From assembly GCA_036785325.1 (NCBI GenBank), contig JAXIVH010000038.1:451501-515500 (forward strand): a stretch of DNA of 64,000 nucleotides, in the 5' to 3' direction. The stretch is from Urophycis tenuis. Its lineage: Eukaryota > Chordata > Actinopteri > Gadiformes > Phycidae. The notes beneath the pieces are model-generated. The model did not search any database. It saw only the letters and a list, made by a program, of their open reading frames with translations, and was not told the origin of the DNA. Numbering within the stretch: position 1 is the stretch's first letter; each line of letters begins with the position of its first letter. The position numbers and the translations under genes are program-made. Below, one piece after another: positions 60,401-64,000 of the stretch.

Positions 60401-62530
60401 TTTCCTTACAGAACACAAATTAATTAGCTTAGTATTTCAACGACCCATGAGTCAATATAGTCTTGCCATACGCCGTTGGAAAGCTTAGATTTCCCCGCTT
60501 AAAATGAGCCCATCCGCGAGCAGTCTGGTTGATCACAGACTAAACTGCGTCAGGTTGAATGAAGTCTACCCAGCAGCTAAAAACATACCTTCAACGTTTC
60601 AATTAACATCAATCTTTCCTTACAGAACACTAATTAATTATCTTAGTATTTCAACGACCCATGGGTCAATATAGTCTTGCCATACGCCGTTGGGAAGCTT
60701 AGATTTCCTCGCTTAAAATGAGCCCATCCGCGAGCAGTCTGGTTGATCACAGACTAAACTGCGTCAGGTTGAATGAAGTCTACCCAGCAGCTAAAAACAT
60801 ACCTTTAACGTTTCAATTAACATCAATCTTTCCTTACAGAACACAAATTAATTAGCTTAGTATTTCAATGACCCATGAGTCAATATAGTCTTGCCATACG
60901 CCGTTGGAAAGCTTAGATTTCCCCGCTTAAAATGAGCCCATCTGCGAGCAGTCTGGTTGATCACAGACTAAACTGCGTCAGGTTGACTGAAGTCTACCCA
61001 GCAGCTAAAAACATACCTTCAACGTTTCAATTAACATCAAGCTTTCCTTACAGAACACAAATTAATTAGCTTAGTATTTCAATGACCCATGAGTCAATAT
61101 AGTCTTGCCATACGCCGTTGGAAAGCTTAGATTTCCCCGCTTAAAATGAGCCCATCCGCGAGCAGTCTGGTTGATCACAGACTAAACTGCGTCAGGTTGA
61201 ATGAAGTCTACCCAGCAGCTAAAAACATACCTTTAACGTTTCAATTAACATCAATCTTTCCTTACAGAACACAAATTAATTAGCTTAGTATTTCAACGAC
61301 CCATGAGTCAATATAGTCTTGCCATACGCCGTTGGAAAGCTTAGATTTCCCCGCTTAAAATGAGCCCATCCGCGAGCAGTCTGGTTGATCACAGACTAAA
61401 CTGCGTCAGGTTGAATGAAGTCTACCCAGCAGCTAAAAACATACCTTAAACGTTTTAATTAACATCAATCTTTCCTTACAGAACACAAATTAATTAGCTT
61501 AGTTTTTCAACGGCCCTTTGGTGAATATAGTCTTGCCATACGCCGTTGAAAAGCTTAGATTTCCCCGCTTATAATGAGCCCATCCCCGAGCAATTTGGTT
61601 GCTCACAGACAAAACTGCGTCAGGTTGAATGAAGTCTACCCAGCAGCTAAAAACATACCTTCAACGTTTCAATTAACATCAATCTTTCCTTACAGAACAC
61701 TAATTAATTATCTTAGTATTTCAACGACCCATGAGTCAATATAGTCTTGCCATACGCCGTTGGGAAGCTTAGATTTCCTCGCTTAAAATTAGCCCATCCG
61801 CGAGCAGTCTGGTTGATCACAGACTAAACTGCGTCAGGTTGAATGAAGTCTACCCAGCAGCTAAAAACATACCTTTAACGTTTCAATTAACATCAATCTT
61901 TCCTTACAGAACACAAATTAATTAGCTTAGTATTTCAATGACCCATGAGTCAATATAGTCTTGCCATACGCCGTTGGAAAGCTTAGATTTCCCCACTTAA
62001 AATGAGCCCATCCGCGAGCAGTCTGGTTGATCACAGACTAAACTGCGTCAGGTTGACTGAAGTCTACCCAGCAGCTAAAAACATACCTTCAACGTTTCAA
62101 TTAACATCAATCTTTCCTTACAGAACACAAATTAATTATCTTAGTATTTCAACGACCAATGAGTCAATATAGTCTTGCCATACGCCGTTGGAAAGCTTAG
62201 ATTTCCCCGCTTAAAATGAGCCCATCCGCGAGCAGTCTGGTTGCTCACAGACAAAACTGCGTCAGGTTGACTGAAGGCTACCCAGCAGCTAAAAACATAC
62301 CTTCAACGTTTCAATTAAGATCAATCTTTCAATAAAGAACAGAAATTAATTAGCTTAGTATTTCAACGACCCATGACTCAATATAGTCTTGCCATACGCC
62401 GTTGGGAACCTTAGATTTCCCCGCTTAAAATGAGCCCATCCCCGAGCAATTTGGTTGCTCACAGACAAAACTGCGTCAGGTTGAATGAAGTCTACCCAGC
62501 AGCTAAAAACATACCTTCAACTTTTCAATT
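57413..62530 (+). repeat. B satellite, 24 monomers, C12 to C13
   Basis: 5118 bp, the longest uninterrupted B stretch. It contains a four-monomer (856-bp) tandem duplication, about 59770-60585 repeated at about 60626-61441, marked by CATGGGTCAATATAG (59805, 60661) and ATCAAGCTTTCC (about 60180, 61036). The AATAAA variant precedes C13 near 62325. Confidence 0.95.
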
Positions 62531-62772
62531 CACGCGTTTTTTTTGTAATATGTGTAGCTATGATAAAGGACACATGTTTTGGCCTGTTTTATTATTCATA
62601 GTTGGCTTAACAGTAATAGAATATTATTATATGCTATAAGTGACCAGACGTCCGAGATCAAAACTGGGAGCATAATCCCCGAGAAGGGGGAAAAAAAGGG
62701 TCAGCTATGTTTAAGTATATATATATATATGTGTGTGTATATATGCGTGTGTGTGTGTGTATATATGCGCGC

Positions 62773-62831
<59 letters not shown>

Positions 62832-63533
62832 AATCACTTACTTGGAACGGCATGATCCCACATCGCTGTGAAGGGATGGCGTTAACCAGGTGGGCGTGCA
62901 ACCCCTCGAGAGAGTTGCTGCCTCACCGGCACTTGTACTTGTTCAGCCGGATGCAGTTCTTCACAACCACCTTCACAGAGACATACAGCTGTATGCCAGG
63001 GGGGTCCTGTAACACACAACCTATTGCAAGGTCCTCATTTATGCTGGTGTCATTTTGAAATGTTACCATATACAAGTTTGAATGGTTTTGACACACGATG
63101 ACTGCAGAGACAGCTGCAGGATGGCCCACGAAGCAGGACGGAGGGGGCCTGTGGCTGTGCGGGGAGGACCAGCGGTATGGGTGCTGCCGACACAGGGGGC
63201 GGGCGGGCCACAGGCTGATGCAGCAGGAGGCCTCGGCTGGAGGCGGGTGGGCGCAGGAGGCTTCGGCCGGGTGGAGGACGACAACGCAGTGGGCTGAACG
63301 GGCCGGTTGGTGGGAGTCACAGGCTCTGGCTCATCAACAAATAACCTGGAAATATAAAATACACACGTGATCAGTATTGATATTGATATCTTTTATAAGA
63401 ACACTGTTCATACCGTTTACACTTTTTATACAACTGTTTATACAATGTCCATACTGTTCATTTATTAATGTTTATCACTGAAAAATAAAGGTGACTTGGT
63501 ATGACTTGTGTGCTATTTTCTTTCCACAGCCAA
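62531..63533 (+). repeat. C unit C13 (1003 bp)
   Basis: The TATA/TG tract is 62715-62828, with a longer TA start than other copies. The left arm reads TAATATGTGTAGC where others have TAACACG or TAATACG. Confidence 0.93.
62842..63345 (-). pseudogene. Exon fragment copy 13 (nonsense)
   Basis: 504 bp, splice signals intact, CGA to TGA at 62925-62923, plus the GATG change shared with C3, C7, C9 and C11. Confidence 0.6.
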
Positions 63534-64000
63534 CAGAACACACATGAATCAGCTTATTATTTCGACGACCCATGGGCAAATATAGTCATGCCATACGTCG
63601 TTGGAAAGCTTAGATTTCCCCGTTTAAAATGAGCCCATCCGCGAGCAGTCTGGTTGATCACAGACTAAACTGCGTCAGGTTGAATGAAGTCTACCCAGCA
63701 GCTAAAAACATACCTTTAACGTTTCAATTAACATCAATCTTTCCTTACAGAACACAAATTAATTAGCTTAGTATTTCAACGGCCCTTTGGTGAATATAGT
63801 CTTGCCAAACGCCGTTGGAAAGCGTAGATTTCCCCGCTTATAATGAGCCCATCCCCGAGCAATTTGGTTGCTCACAGACAAATCTGCGTCAGGTTGACTG
63901 AAGTCTACACAGCAGCTAAAGACATACCTTCAACGTTTCAATTAACATCAATCTTTCCTTACAGAACACAAAAGAATTAGCTTAGTATTTCAACGACCCT
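63534..64000 (+). repeat. B satellite, about 2.2 monomers to window end
   Basis: It starts with the post-C monomer subtype (CATGGGCAAATATAGTCATGCC) and then ordinary monomers. The array continues beyond the window. Confidence 0.95.

Larger units (their letters stand above)
55876..64000 (+). repeat. B/C block 2, running off the window
   Basis: 214-bp B monomers interrupted by C12 and C13, starting at the same junction as block 1. After C12 the array expands to 24 monomers, so its internal order differs from block 1. Confidence 0.92.

Noticed and set aside
1..64000. tRNA, rRNA, phage, plasmid or operon-like features
   Set aside because: I saw no cloverleaf, rRNA, integrase, or ribosome-binding-site and gene-cluster pattern; every region is assigned to A, B or C repeats.

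Overview
The window is non-coding eukaryotic repeat DNA, and I see no intact gene, tRNA, rRNA, CRISPR array or prokaryotic operon in it. The organism is probably a vertebrate and my best guess is a ray-finned fish. The reasons are long degenerate TTAGGG (vertebrate-type telomere) blocks, long AC/TG dinucleotide tracts, GT-AG splice signals, and a fragment of a protein that resembles multi-copy, transposon-like teleost proteins. The fish assignment is inference and was not searched.

Three repeat families account for essentially every base. Family A is a head-to-tail unit of about 2.78 kb. It holds a GC-rich segment, about 0.93 kb of degenerate telomere-like repeat (G-rich strand always on +), two short hairpins and an AT-rich tail with nested duplications. 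Family B is a 214-bp satellite monomer. Family C is a unit of about 1 kb that always interrupts a B monomer at the same point. It carries a minus-strand 504-bp exon-like fragment between a good acceptor and a good donor, plus a variable TG tract.

Layout: A array 1 is 1-12814 (five units, the last truncated). B/C block 1 is 12815-45400 (C units C1-C11). A array 2 is 45401-55875 (a partial unit, then four units). B/C block 2 is 55876-64000 (C12, C13, running off the window). Spacing between successive C units is always a whole number of 214-bp monomers (9, 9, 9, 7, 22, 7, 8, 7, 6 and 14 in block 1; 24 in block 2), so C plus n B is a higher-order repeat. The A/B junctions at 12814/12815 and 55875/55876 are the same and the following C units (C1, C12) share private variants. 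This shows a still larger super-repeat of about 43.06 kb.

The exciting content is architectural rather than enzymatic. There is a three-level satellite hierarchy built partly from degenerate telomere repeat and partly from an amplified dead exon. One whole B/C block is flanked by an 80-bp direct repeat of A sequence and begins and ends at the same point of the B monomer, as a linearised circle would. No genes act together here. Any function would be structural or at the level of non-coding transcription.
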